Both the position numbers and the translations under genes were made by a program. The notes beneath the pieces are model-generated. The model worked only from the letters and a program-made list of their open reading frames with translations, was not told the origin of the DNA and did not search any database. This document shows positions 13,880-26,565 of a stretch of 64,000 nucleotides of DNA, in pieces; within the stretch, counting starts at the first letter, position 1, and the number at the start of each line of letters is the position of its first letter. Source of the DNA: Castor canadensis (Eukaryota > Chordata > Mammalia > Rodentia > Castoridae); assembly GCF_047511655.1 (NCBI RefSeq), contig NC_133397.1, positions 16,641,501-16,705,500 of the forward strand, given 5' to 3'.

Positions 13880-14560
13880 ATTTTTCCTGGCATATTCCAA
13901 CGTGGTTTAGATCAATTACCTCATCTTTCAACAATGAAAAGATTAAACAGTTGTTAAGGGTTATAAAATGATTTAATGTGCTATTAAGCAGAGATATAAA
14001 CTATCAAAGTTTAAATTTCCAAAGAGAGACTTAAATATCAATTATATTTGAATCCAATTTATGCACAGCTCCTCCCACCCCTCCCTAGAAGCCCACATCG
14101 TGGCAGTTCCCCCTGCTGTGGGGACACACAGGCCCTCCAGAGGCAGATTTGAAAATCCAATTCCTATGCATCGGTTTCCTGAGAATTTGCCGTGGCCAGG
14201 GAAACCAGGCTCAGAGTGTTCATAACCTTTTTTTTTTTTTCTTGAAATGGAGAACAAAATCAAATTTTGAAGAAATTTCGAGGATATATATTCTTGCTGA
14301 ATGATGGGAAAGGATCGTTTAAGTGCCTTATTTGAAACCAGAGTAGGGCTCTAACTTCTGAACTCTCTCTGGTTTTCACTCATTCACGACTGGCAACATT
14401 TCAAAGGTTATTTTTTTTTTCAAGTTACCTTTTAAGGAAAAATGGAAAAACAAATCTTTTCATGTGTCTCTTCTCCGAGCATTAACTTTTTAAAATATTG
14501 GTTCTTCAGGCTCACTTTACTCCCCAAACAATTGAGCCTGGAAGCCTACAGCCCCTGTTA
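13880..14560. promoter_or_regulatory. Candidate conserved non-coding element block
   Basis: AT-rich, repeat-free sequence with many homeobox-like TAAT/ATTA and T-box-like words and no coding potential. It resembles deeply conserved enhancers flanking developmental regulators. OSR1, the neighbouring gene in the human order, is such a regulator. No alignment could be made, so this is only a suggestion. Confidence 0.25.
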
Positions 14561-17543
14561 AGGACTTCTCAGTGTGTACAGCGCTGGTTTAACACAGCCA
14601 TGGTACATGTCCTGCCTCAGTTCACCTCAGGCCCCTGACAATGACAGGTTTGGACAATGCAGACCCATCTCAAGAATGATCAGTAACCCATCTTACCAAC
14701 ACCAACCGAAAACAGTCCAGGCAGAGCCCACTGCATGGGAAGATGAGGGTCACTCTTCACAGAACACAGATGTGTCTCCACTTCCCTGTTGTTTCTCCAT
14801 GCTCCTGCTGACAGGAGCAATTCTCACGAGAACAGCAATGGGAAGGCAGAGTCTGCCACCCTGCTATGTGCTCAAGCCAGGCTCCACGTCACCATCCTGC
14901 CACCACGTCTACATCTCCTGCCCTTGAACCCCAAGACTAAAAAACAAGGCATGGGAGATTGGAGGCACTGCTGCCTGGCTTCTGGCAAGAGTCTGGGGAA
15001 ATCAGCTTAAAGAACATTTGGGAAAATGTTTGCAGAATACCTATCTTACAACTCTGATCCACTGCGCCCCAATGTCCAGGGGTCCAGAAGACCAGTACCA
15101 TGGCAGGATGTGATTGCATATTAATGGTAAATCAGAAGAGCCCAAAATGGACTGATGTCTCCAGAAAGAACACAGTTCCTCTGCTGCTTCATCACGCATG
15201 TGCTTCACCGCAATTCAGGGTGCCACTCACAGTGACTCAGACAAATGAAGCAAGTTTCACTGTGAAAACAGCCTGTTTCCCTTCTCCAGGCAAAACACAC
15301 CTCATCAGAAGGCAGTGTGGAGCTGCTGGTGTACCTTGCAGGGAAGTTTCCATGTTGAGTGTGTGCATAGGCTTGTCCTTGTGGCCCATTTGTCAACACA
15401 AGTCCCATCCCCAGCTATATGGTGACTCTAGTGACTTCCAAGTCCCCTCTCCTCCTGTCCCTCCTTTTTGCACCAATCTGGCTCCATATGAAGGGGCTTG
15501 GGTTCAAGCCTTCTGATGTGTGGTTTACAGGGGATGCTCAAAAAGAGATCAAGGGGATCCTTGTCACAGTAATATCTCCTCCCTCTGTCTGAAGAATTAA
15601 GTTCTCTGTGCTGTGAAACAGCAGAATTTTACCTAAGGCAGGGCAGACACAGGGACAGCTGTGAGTGTCCACCAAAAGCCACCTTCAGAGACCACTGGTC
15701 CTGCCCTCACCTAAAGTGCTACTCAGGCTTCTCAGAGACAGGGGCAAAGCTCCCCTGAGGAAGACAGCTTCAAGTTCTGCTAAGTGAGAGCAAACCCAAG
15801 TCAAAATGGCCTACATGATGCTCTTTAGTGTTCCCAACTTAAAAATATCGTGTGTGGTCTCAAAGGGGATCCCAGAACAGGGAAGAGGTAACAAGACACC
15901 TGGTTTGGAAGAGGCAAGTGCAGCCCCACCAAGACCTGCCCAGCTCTACTCTCCAGCAGAACATGCCAGACCCCTGCCCAGGCCTCAGGAGGGAGGCTGG
16001 CACCCCTTGAGTTGCCCAGGCTGGAGGTCCTGATGGGCAGTTATTAGACAAGTTCCCAGAGCACCTGTTTCCTTCCTTCCTTACAAGGCACATAAGCAAA
16101 ACTGCACACTATACTGAAAGGAAATGAGTAAAATGCTGATTTTTAATTTTGGAGTATCACATAAAAAGATGGGATCAAACTGCTGCTCTGCTCATAAACA
16201 GGGCTATAAAAGTTACTGTGGAGGAGCCCTTCTCCAACAGGCAGCGTCTGTCATCTCGTGCCAGCAACAGAGAGGATCCAGAGCTCACCTTCACGCCTCC
16301 CACTCAGCACACCAAGCAGCATCCCGACAGCCTGAGTAAAGGAAAAGAGGGAGCCACCAGGATGTGAGTGACCCCAGAATCCACTTGAAAGACCAGCATC
16401 CCCACTCCTCACCTAACCCACCTCCAGCTCCATTCCCCAGGATGCATTTCTGGAATCCTCAGGCTGTCCTCCATTCTTTATATTCACACTGCGGAGAGCT
16501 CCAGTGACCTTTGAAGAGAGACCGGCGTGCTCACATCCAAGGTGAGGAGCTGTGGTGGGAGGTCCTTTGTTATTAGGAGTAGATGGGATTGGAGCCCATT
16601 TTTCCCACCTCGGCCCTTGCTCTTTCTCCCACTGGCCTATGACACACGTGTGCACACACATGCAGGCACACACACCACACCGACCCTGGCACACCCTAAT
16701 GGCTGGTTATCTGTAGCCAGGGCTTCTAGAAGAAACACGGCTCCCTCTGTTTTTCCTGGGGGAAGCATAAGGGCAGGATTTGCAATATAAACAATAGGAA
16801 GAACGGATCTCCACACTCAGATCATCCTGTTTCGGTGTAACCACAGTACTGTGACCCTTCGTTACTCTCAAACCCACTCTTGTCATTTAATATATGAACT
16901 ATGCATAAACAGCTCTGGGTTATGATGTGTTTCCTAAAACTAAGAGAACTTCAGCCATAACACTGACATTTTGTTTCTGGAAATTAAAGCCTGGGAACAG
17001 GGAAAATAACGTCCATCAATTTATGAATTGTATTTCTGTGCATACTTCAATTCCCAGTGCTTGTGGTGAAACAGAAAGAGGATTTTGTTTCTGACAGCCT
17101 GTCCCTGGACCAGCAGACCTGACTGCCTTGGTTTTCTGCTTCATACCAAGAAGCCAGGCTGTCCAAATAAGGCCCTTACTAGCAACCTGAGTGACCTAAT
17201 GGTTCAGGAAATGACAAGAATAGACCCTTGCAAGATAAATTTGCTCCTTACTCTTGGGAAACAGTCATCCTGCCCATGCCCAGCTCCCAGCAGAAAGGGC
17301 AGATACCTTGACGATGCTGGCACAGAGTACCAGGACTCAGCAGAGACCCTAGCTCCTCAGGTGGCCAGAATGGACCTCGTTCTGGGCCTTGCTGTCCCCA
17401 GACTACCGCTAGCGGCTGAAGATCCAGCCAATGTCTGCTGAGAGATGAGGTTTTTTGATGATTAAAAAGAAAGTGAAAAAGGAAGATCTCCAGTGTGGAG
17501 GGAAAGTTTAAAAAACAAAACAAGGAATTGGGTCAAATGAGAT
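14561..17543. other. Intergenic, no gene recognised
   Basis: Includes a CA-rich patch at 16645-16682. Open frames up to 138 codons (15100-15516) lack known domains. Confidence 0.4.
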
Positions 17544-17605
17544 GGGATTTGGTTACAGACTTGGTGGTGGGATTTGGTTACAGACTTGGTGGTGGGATTT
17601 TGGTG
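17544..17605 (+). repeat. Short tandem repeat, 25-base unit, about 2.4 copies
   Basis: The unit gggatttggttacagacttg plus gtggt occurs at 17544-17568 and 17569-17593 without change, then continues for about 12 bases. Confidence 0.9.
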
Positions 17606-19288
17606 TACAGAACTAGAACCATAGCACCAAGCAAGGAGAAGATATAAAGTAGACACAGCCATGTAAGCAAAGCCAACAGCAGGTGGGGGGAGGGGACTGG
17701 AGAGCATAGAGAAGAAGCAGAAGCTCAATTTCAGAGTGCTATGGAGGTAAGAAGAGAGGTCACACAGTTAGGATAAAGAGATGCCAGTTGTGATAGTTCC
17801 CACTGCTGAAGTCTGTGTTCTGGAGGCTCGTAGGGGGCAGCTGATCCCACACGCCCCACTCTGTTGTTCCCTGGAGGCCTCTGTCGCAGGGTGTCCTCTG
17901 CAGAGTTGCTTACCTCTCCCTGCACCAGGACAAGCCCATCTAAGCCCACTCATACTCTGCCTCTTCCAGGAAGTTTTCCTGGGATTCCTAACAGGCAACA
18001 AACAGCCTTCTTCCTCCCCTGCTCCAATGTCCACAACATGCAGTCTTTTGTGCCCCAACTCGGCTGTCACAGGCACTGTGCAGGTTCATGGCACCACTAC
18101 AGTAGACTACCCAAAGGAGACTGGAAGCAGGACGGCATCTTATTCTGTCAGCTTCCCCACAGTGCACCTTCATCCAGGTCCATGGCATCAGGACTTCTAG
18201 AGGGACCCACCAGTCCTGAGGAAGACTGGCCTGGGAGAGGGACAATCCATCAAACCCATGCTCCCCCCACCCAGCCCAGCCCCCACATATTTCTCTACCA
18301 GGCAGGATTCTGCCAGCCTTCTTTGTTTTTGGTTCAAGAGACCCAGCTTCCAGTCCCTTCTTTGAGGATCCTGGAGAGAGGCCTGGTGTTCAGAGGTGCC
18401 CCCATCCTCTGAGCCTCTTCCCAGAGCCCCTCTGTGCCCCCCTCACCAGCCCTCCACAGCTGAAGGCCACAGGTCATGCCTGATTAAAGCCAGATTTGTA
18501 CCCTGCCTGGTGCCAACTCTTTCTGGGCACCATCACTTCCAGCCAGCCCTGCTCCCAGGAGGCCAACTGGGTCTGGCTGCCGGCACCATCCATCCCCAGG
18601 GGCAACCTGTCTGGTCAGGAAGGCTGAAAACAGGCCGACCCCAGCAAGCAACCTCACTTTTACAAGGACCTGTGGAGTTGGAGGACATGGTGGGAGGGTT
18701 GGCAGGGCTCCGGTCCCAGTCCTTCCCCTGAGGAGGGCAGCGGGAAGCCTGGCCTGTGTCTCCACTAACTGAGGTGTGAGGTAGGCCTGCACAGAGGGGC
18801 CCACCTGGGAAGAAACCAGAACTAGTCCAGGACCAGCCGTCCAGACACAAGGCTTCAGGATTCTAGTCCTCATCATCAGAAAACATACTGACATGTCTAT
18901 CAGATTATTTGCAGGACAAATGCCCATGTTACAAAGTAGGCTTCATTCAACAAAGGATTCCTCTTCAGGAATTAACAAAGTCCTCTTTGATCATGTAAGT
19001 GCCTCTGGGAGAGCCAAGGTGGGACTTTCCCTAGACTCACTCTACCTAGGTGTTAGTCATTCACCCTTTAGTGTGAATCAGCTTAATCAGATTGCTTTTC
19101 CTGCTGCTGGTAGAAAAGATTCTGGTGGCATTGTAGGATGGGGAGCATAAAATGAGGCTCAGAAGAATGGGGAAGAGAAAGAGGAGTTATTCAGCCAGAA
19201 GGCCAAATAAGGAGACAAAGAAGAGCTGACCGATCACATCGGAGGCCCAGGAGGGAGAAAGGATGAAGCAGCCTCTCAGACTTGGGTA
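17606..19288. other. Intergenic, GC-richer block, no gene recognised
   Basis: Overlapping open frames on both strands (up to 182 codons at 17864-18412) reflect high GC and few stops rather than a gene. No domain or splice context supports them. Confidence 0.4.
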
Positions 19289-19700
19289 CTGAATTAGCTT
19301 GCCAAGGCTGCCATACAGAGAACTACAAACTGAGCACCTTAAACAACACAAGTTTATCATTCCAGGGACTCGAAGGTTACTATCAAGGAATGGTAGCTTT
19401 CCTTCTGAGGCTGTAAGGGAGAATCTGATCCAAGCCTCTTGTTGGTGGTCTGGGACCATGTTTGGTGTCACTGGCTTATAATAGCATCACCCAGCCTTGG
19501 CCTTGGTCCCCACACAGCCTTCCCCCCACCTCACCCCCCCCAGCTGCTTGTCTGGATGCAAGTGTCCCCTTTTGTAAGGACACTTGTCATATTAGATCAG
19601 GGGACCACTCTACTTTAGTATAACCTTGCTTAGCTAATTCTATCTGCAATGATTTTATTTACAAATAAAGTCACATTCGGGTGTTAGAACTTTAACACAT
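19289..19700 (-). mobile_element. MLT1-type MaLR solo LTR fossil
   Basis: Minus orientation. Begins gccaaggctgccatacagag then accttaaacaacacaagttt (the end of the LTR) and closes with tacaaataaagtcacattcg and ttagaactttaacaca. Diverged, LTR only. Confidence 0.75.
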
Positions 19701-21770
19701 GGGTTTGGAAGAATGTGATTCTGCCTATAACAGAGATCTTTCCCAGGATGAAACTGAGCAGAAGAAGGGTGGCACAGAGGTGGTGCATCATGGCCCTTTC
19801 CCACCTGTCTTCCAGCACACTGGGAGGTCTGGAGAAGTGTCTGCAAGGTGTGGGACCCAAGATGCAGGAAGTTGGCTTTTCCAAAGTCAGGCAATGCCTC
19901 TCCTGACTAGACTTCCTCAGAGGTTTGTCCCTCCTGGAAGAGATAAGGACAATGGGTCTAGTTACCAGCACTCCCCTCACCTCTGAGGTAGGGAGCTGGG
20001 CCACGGCAGGGTACAGAGGTACAACCTGACACTAGGAGCCCTGGAAACTTCTCAGGTGGGGAAGCCTAAGAGACCATCTGGTTGAGAACTCCACAGAAAA
20101 GCATTCTATTGAAAGTCCCAATAAAATGCTGATGCTGGCTACAAATGGCTTACAAGGAGTGACAGTATCATGTCACTCATCATGTTCAGCCATCATGGCT
20201 GGCTGAAGTAGGCCCACTGCCTTCAGAACAGAGCCTTGACAAGAGGACACACACCTATCCCAGGCCAGCACACAGTAGGCCACCAAAGAGCCTTAGCCTA
20301 TGGCAAGGGAGAGCAACCCATGGAGCCAGGGCGACACCCAGTGGCCACTTGGAGAATGGCATTCTCAGGCTAGCCAACTGGACTGTGAAAGCAAAGTCCC
20401 AAATACAAGTCAGTCTCAGCCACGAGGAAGGGGCTATGTCAGATTTGAGTCTCACGTTCTCTGAACTTTAAGTTGAGACTCCACACTACAGGGGACATCA
20501 AGGCCTCCTCCCCTTCCCAGGATGTCTGGCCATCTTCGAGCTATTTAAAAACCACGCCTTGCCTGAGTGGGGCTGCTGAGGCCACACATGGCTACCCTGA
20601 GAGGTCAGGCTTCCTGCTCCCAGGGAACACACTCCACAAGGCCCCAGTCTCCTCCAGAAGATCCAGCACGGGGGAGTGGAGAAAATTCAGTACCCACTGG
20701 AGCCCTAGGCCTGGCTCTGCCCCAGAACCTTGGACAAGCCTTACCCCTACCTGGACTCATGGCTCCCTAGCCCTGAAGTAAGGAGATATGGGATTCTAGT
20801 AAATCACTTCTCGGGGTATTCACAGCTCTGGGTCTCTGTGAGCAAATTACTTTCAAGACTGTGATTTTTAATATCAGACTGAACTAGGCTCAAATGCTCT
20901 CCCAGCCTGGCCTAGCTCTGCAGCTTTGGGCAGTGCACTTGACTTACAGAGGCTTTTCACTGAAGGTTTGATGACATACTGGTTCCCCCACGTAAGAACT
21001 TTTCATAACAGAGGCTAACAGTACTAAAGAAAGCAGTGCAATGGGTCTAAGACCACTGCAAGTATATGGAATTAAGAAATCAAGGAAGATCAGAAAAGAC
21101 TGAGGTACCCCCCCTAGTTTCTCAGCCATGGGTCTGACATATATGATCATTCACAAACATACACATACACCCCAACAAGCACATAAGCACACATGCTGCC
21201 TGGGACTCCTCACTGACTGCTTCAGGGTCAAGTCCATATTGAAGCATCACCCAGCATAACTCAAGCTGGGAGAAACTTCCTGCTAGAAACCCTTAGTTGC
21301 TATGGAGCCTTCATCCCAACCTCACAGCTGCCTGGAGAAGACTGGAAAAGCCCAAAGAAGAGCAGTGCAGATCCTCTCCACTCTTTCCTCACCCAGACTG
21401 GTCCAAGGCAGAGTCCTGGAGGCTAGAAACAGAGAACAGGGTGAGATGCAGCCCAGCCCAGAAGCACTCAGCAGGAAGGAAGGGCTCCAAAAAGCAAAAC
21501 CGATGTGGTTATTATTGCATTTCCCAGAGCAAACAGGCCCAGAGCAGGCTTTGCTTCTTAGGTGGCGGGTGTAAAGCAAATGTTGGTTTCCAGTCCTGGG
21601 AAGCCTCTGCTGAAATCTCATGCTGGGGGTTGGGGGGTTTCCTGTTGGGCTAGGGGCTCAGACCGTTCCCCAGGCCCAGCCTCAGTTGACTGAAGACCCA
21701 TCCCCCTCCTACCAAATGCCTTGTCTTCAGCCAGCTACAGCCTGCAATGAGCTCAGACCTTTCTGACAGT
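19701..21770. other. Intergenic, no gene recognised
   Basis: Short open frames on both strands. No repeat family confidently assigned. Confidence 0.4.
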
Positions 21771-21860
21771 GACTTCAGATAAAGGAGTACAGAGGGCCAA
21801 AGGGCTGGAGGGAATTGCCCAAAACCACAGAGCTAGTAAGTGGCAGGAGCCAGCGAAATT
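21771..21860 (+). repeat. MIR-type SINE relic
   Basis: The core 'gaattgcccaaaaccacaga' followed by 'gctagtaagtggcaggagcc' is the typical MIR centre. Confidence 0.75.
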
Positions 21861-22320
21861 AAGTTTAATATGATTGTATTTGATCCAATGTATCCAAAAT
21901 ATTATCATTTCAACACATAATCAATATAAAAATGTTAGAGATGTTTTGCATTCTTCTGTTCATACAAAGTTTTAGAAATCTGGTATCTATTTAACACTTA
22001 TGGCACATCTCAATTTAGACACTATATTTTCATCAGAAATGCTTGATCTCTGTTTAAATCTCATAAACTTTGAGTTGCCAATTCACATACATTAAATGTG
22101 AATTTGTTGTCCTGAACATGCTTTATATTTTTCCAGCAAATGAATTAAGTGCTTTTTGTTTTATTTCAAATGAAATTAAAAGCTTAGTTTCTCAGTGGCA
22201 CTAGAAACACTTCAAGTGTTTGATAGCAATATGTGTCTGCCAATGTGGGCAATGTAGCTCTAGATCTTTTGTATAGCCCTCAAATGAAGCTAGCAGACCA
22301 GATATAGAAGGATAAGAACC
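21861..22320. repeat. AT-rich ancient interspersed repeat, family unsettled
   Basis: The segment 22180-22310 (ttctcagtggcactagaaac, acttcaagtgtttgatagca) resembles an old mammalian repeat consensus containing 'cactagccacatttcaagtg'. Family uncertain. Confidence 0.35.
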
Positions 22321-23080
22321 CAGGTCCTTTCTTCCTGCCCTGTCTAAGAACCAAGCATCTGCAGACTTCATCTTTTTGGACTGTGTATCTCAAGTTCCTC
22401 CAGCTGATCCATGGGGCAACACTTGGCAAGGATCCATGGTAAAAAGTCAGTCTGTGCAACTCAAAGACTCAAGGGCCTAGGAGAAGACTCCATGAATCTG
22501 TGGCAACTTTACGGCAGTCACACTGCTCTGACCCCCACAGGGAAAACTAACATGTCCAAAGCAGAGTTAGAAAGTGGCAGACACATAACTTGCACTAGGT
22601 CCTCGCACTGCCAGCCCGAGCTTCTAACTCGTGAACTCACTTCACCAACTCCATCTCCTACAACCTTAGGGTCCTCTAAGGAAGACCAAGTCACATGCCA
22701 CAGGAGCACCTGGAGAAGAGCGTCCCATTCAATTTCCCAGCCTTGGAAACAAGCACCTAGGGTTTGAATCTTGACTTTGAACTCAATCGTTGGGCCCTCA
22801 GCACTACCTTCCTCTTTGTAAATTAAGAATGTGTTTGTCCAGGACTGCTGGAAGAAAGCACAACACACTTGGTAGCATATTTATTCTCTTCATTCTAGAG
22901 GCCAGGGCTCTGAAGTCATAGTATCAGCAGGGCCACACCCCTCCAAGGACTGTGGTAGAATCCTTCTTGCCTCTTCCAGGTTCTGGCGGCTCTTGGCATT
23001 CCTTGGCTTGTGGTAGCCTCACTCCAATCTTTACCTCCATCTTCATATGGCTTTTACTCTGCCTCTAATCTCCCTCTGCT

Positions 23081-23165
23081 TCTCTCTCTCTCTCTCCATA
23101 TATATATGGAGATATAGATAGATAGATAGATAGATAGATAGACATATATACACACACATTTACAC

Positions 23166-23259
<94 letters not shown>

Positions 23260-23262
23260 GGT
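23081..23262 (+). repeat. Composite simple repeat: (CT)n, (TA)n, (GATA)n, (CA)n, (CT)n, (TA)n
   Basis: About 180 bases passing through six microsatellite motifs, including gatagatagatagatagata and two long CT runs, ending in (TA)n. It abuts the pyrimidine-rich end of a minus-strand SINE. Confidence 0.95.
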
Positions 23263-23478
23263 TTTTTTTTTGGTGGTACTGGAGTTTGAACTCAAGGCCT
23301 CATGCTTGCTAGGCAGACTACCATTAAGCCCCTCCATCAGCCCCTTCTTCTGTTGGGTATTTTTCAGACCGAGTCTTGCTTTTTTGCTCAGACTGGCCTC
23401 AAATCACTATCCTCCTGATCTATGCCTCTTGAGTAACTAGGATTACGGATGTAAGTCACTGGTGCCTGGCTTGCTTTT
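23263..23478 (-). mobile_element. B1-dID type SINE
   Basis: Minus orientation: ID-like tRNA part (tactggagtttgaactcaag) followed by a B1-like part ending ggattacggatgtaagtcac and gtgcctggc. It is inserted in the MLT1 LTR. Confidence 0.85.
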
Positions 23479-23889
23479 CTCTTAAAAAGACACTTGCATT
23501 GGATTTAGGGTCCACACAGATAATCCAGAATGAGCCCTTCATTCTCATCTGAATTACACATGGAAAGACATTTTCCAAATAAGGTCACACACGCGTTCTC
23601 AGTGTTAGATTATGGACATATATGATGGGAGAGACATCATCCAATCCACTCTAACAGGTTTGTACCAAATAAGTCCATATCTCACACAGCTCTATAACCT
23701 CTGACCAAAAAATAACAAAGGACAACTATCTCTACTCCATAAAGAATGCATCTGCGTACACAAGATAAACATCAGCAACCCTAAAGGTGAACAATCAGTG
23801 CACACATGCAATTAGATGCTCTAATTAATAAGCAGACATACATGGATATTCTGCCTCCCTGACTGTCAGAGATTCAAACTCAAATGAAT

Positions 23890-24480
23890 CTTAGATTTGT
23901 TTAGACTAAGAAAACTAAGACCCAACACTAGCAAGGATATGATGAACGTTGACACTTCCACCTGGATCTGGCATTTATTCCCAGGGACTGGCTCAGAGTG
24001 GGCAACTATTGAATCAAATTGCTGATGGGTGCATGAATTGGCAAAACTCTTTGGGGGAAAAAATTGTGGCCACATATTCCAAGAGTCTTGAAAATAAAAA
24101 TGTCTGTTAGCTGAAAATCTCACTGCTGGAAATTTATGGTGAGGAAATTATCTTTATGGACCAATATATGTTTCAGCATTATTTATAATATCTCAGTATT
24201 GCAAGTAATGTATGTATTTGAGAGAATGGGAGCAGTTTTGCATGGCCATTCTGCAAGCATGAAAGTGAGATGTTAAACAAGGAAAACAGATACGGCTAAG
24301 GGAATAAACCAGAAGCACTGTGGTGGAGGAAGGGAAGTCTTCTACAATGCCAGAAATGCTTTGTTGGGGTGATGTGATTCTTTTAGAATTATTTCCCTAA
24401 ACTCTGCATTTGCTCCATGCGCTTTTTATAATTACATCATATTTTACAATAAATATATACACAGACAGTTGGTAGATCTT
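23890..24480 (+). mobile_element. Old L1/HAL1-type 3' fragment
   Basis: Order of motifs follows L1 ORF2 C-terminus and 3' end: acactagcaaggatatgatg, tgctgatgggtgcatgaatt, aatctcactgctggaaattt, tcagcattatttataata, ending in AT-rich sequence with ataaatatatac. Highly diverged. Confidence 0.65.
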
Positions 24481-25374
24481 TATTCTTTTTAAGAGGTAGA
24501 TCCAAGAACTGTGCAAACCCTTAAACTGCCACACAGGCCTAACGTCCTAAGGCAGAGCCTCGAAGGACTCCAGAACCTCAAGCTGAGTTCTAAAGCAGCA
24601 ATTTCCACCCCAGTACTTCCACAAAGTCCATGATGGTGGGCACAACGCAGTCCTGAATGAGGGTGAACACAAGGAAGTCCCTAGATCTTAGGTCCCTAGA
24701 GGTCTAAATGGTTTGCTTTTGACCTCACAGACACACCTCTGCTCCACAAGACCTGAGAGCCTGGGCTCCTCAGCCAGGTCACAACAAGTTCCACACCTCC
24801 AGGGCTGGCACGTCCCTGGACCCAGGCTTCACTCCTGGAAGGGGCCTGCTGGAGGTGGGTTTGGTTAAAGCCCCTGGCAGGTAGCATCCCCTCTGCACCC
24901 TACCTACTATGGGGACCCAGGCAACCACTGGCTATGCGCCTGGGGTAGGTGGTCCCAGCCCCCTGCTTTTGCACTGTCCCTTCCTCTTTTTTGCCCACAC
25001 TTCTCCATTGCCAGTTCTTTTTGCAATATCTGCTCTTTTTGTCATGGCCCTGGCAGGGGGAAACCCAAGGAGCACAACTTCCCCCAAATGGGTGAAAGAT
25101 AGGTTGGAAGTGACCACAGCCTCCCATATTCATCCACGTGGAGTTAGAGGGCCCCCTAACCAACTGGGGCTTGCCAGGCTTGGTGGAGAGCAGCTTCCTG
25201 GCCTCCAATCTCCCACGATGCTGTTCCAGAGCTCTGTGAAGCACAAAACCTCCCAGTGAGCTTACTGGGGAGAGAAGAACTCTTGTGGGATTGTATGGCC
25301 AGTGTCCCCAGCACAATTTCCTGCCACCCCATCCATCCCAGCAAGACTGGCTGAACAAGGAAGGGGAGGGGGAA
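24481..25374. other. Intergenic, no gene recognised
   Basis: GC-richer with overlapping open frames on both strands (a 181-codon one on the minus strand). No domain, no start context or splice evidence. Confidence 0.4.
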
Positions 25375-25409
25375 AACCCCCACCCTCCCCCACCCTCCCC
25401 CACCCCCAG
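25375..25409 (-). repeat. G-rich minisatellite with quadruplex potential
   Basis: The plus strand repeats cccccaccctc about three times. The minus strand therefore carries at least six runs of three to five G separated by one to three bases, meeting the usual G-quadruplex pattern. Confidence 0.85.
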
Positions 25410-26550
25410 TATAGCCTGTCTTCTAGTATCTGTTCTTCCATCCATCAGCCCTGGACCTGCTCCTCTGTGATCAGCCCAGAGTGATCCTGGTAATAGGGAT
25501 TAAAGTCTGCCAGACTTTTCTTCTTCCCCCACCCCATTCCAGACCTTTCTGCTGGACCTGCCAACTCCCTGGATGCCCTGCTGGCCTCCCACTGTGATAT
25601 ATGTGCCACAGGGGAGCCCTATGTTCAGGATCTCTCTAGTGGCTGTCATGTGATCAACTATACTTCTGAGACCCTCTCCTTAAACTGCTTCAAGACACAG
25701 GAGTCCAAACTTCAAACAATAGCCAAAGCAAATGTCATATAACAGCTGAGAAAAACACGGGCCCCACGCTCAGAACCTAGAACATTTTGGGAATTCAGCA
25801 TTTTCTCCTGGACATATGCAGCTCCAACTTGTCACAAGCTATCTTCATAGCAATGGAGACCTTAGGTCCATCTTTGCCTCCCAGGGTTGCCCTGCCAAGC
25901 CTTAGCAAACAGAGTGGCTCTATAGAGTGGACAAACACAGCCCATTTGCACTTATACAGGTAGGGGTGCGCACTTGCTTCATTTCCTAGTCATCATTCCA
26001 CTAGGCAGAAGGCCTAGCATTTCAGAGATTTAGGTGGAGCAGCCCACAGGAACCTTGCCCTCAGACAGTGTGCCAGGTGAGAACTACCAGGGAAGGGGCC
26101 TCAGGTGGGATGGCAAGGCTAGGCTTGGTTACAATGTCAGCGCGGTGGAAGGCCAGGCTGGAGCCCATGTGACTGGGGCTAGGAATATGAGGATCTAGGG
26201 AACTTCTGGGAGCTGTTGAACATAACACAAATGAGGTTAGATGTAGGTCCTCTAAATCAGAATCTCTGGTCGTTCTACAGTCCCTTCCCTGTACACACCA
26301 CCTTTCTACTGAGAAGAGCTATACCTCGGTCCCATCCAGGCAGGAGGGTCTTGGCCAAACGGCTCTTTAATTCTTACCAGGTCTTCCCTTGCCCTTATTC
26401 CAAGATGATAAATGGTTTTCCCTCATTGTGAGCACAAAGATGTCTGGGCTTGTGGATCCTGGTGAATGGGCCCCCTACAGCTGTACTATGTTCTGGTATA
26501 GCAATCCCTGAGGGAGATTCCCTATGAGAGAGCTTCACAAAGATAAGTAT
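25410..26550. other. Intergenic, no gene recognised
   Basis: No repeat or gene assigned. It leads directly to the U2 retrocopy's left target-site duplication. Confidence 0.4.
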
Positions 26551-26565
26551 GACCAGGATAAATAT

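Larger units (their letters stand above)
22830..23660 (-). mobile_element. MLT1-type LTR fossil, split by later insertions
   Basis: The left part (about 22830-23080: tatttattctcttcattcta, ccttggcttgtggtagcctc) and right part (about 23480-23660: ccaaataaggtcacacacgc, tccaatccactctaacagg) belong to one minus-strand LTR. A simple-repeat tract and a SINE lie between them. Old. Confidence 0.75.

Noticed and set aside
17864-18412. 182-codon plus-strand open frame
   Set aside because: It overlaps other long frames on both strands in a GC-richer, stop-poor block; composition shows no domain and no known protein.
24900-25445. 181-codon minus-strand open frame
   Set aside because: It includes the G-rich minisatellite translated as Gly-rich sequence; no domain and an equally open plus strand.
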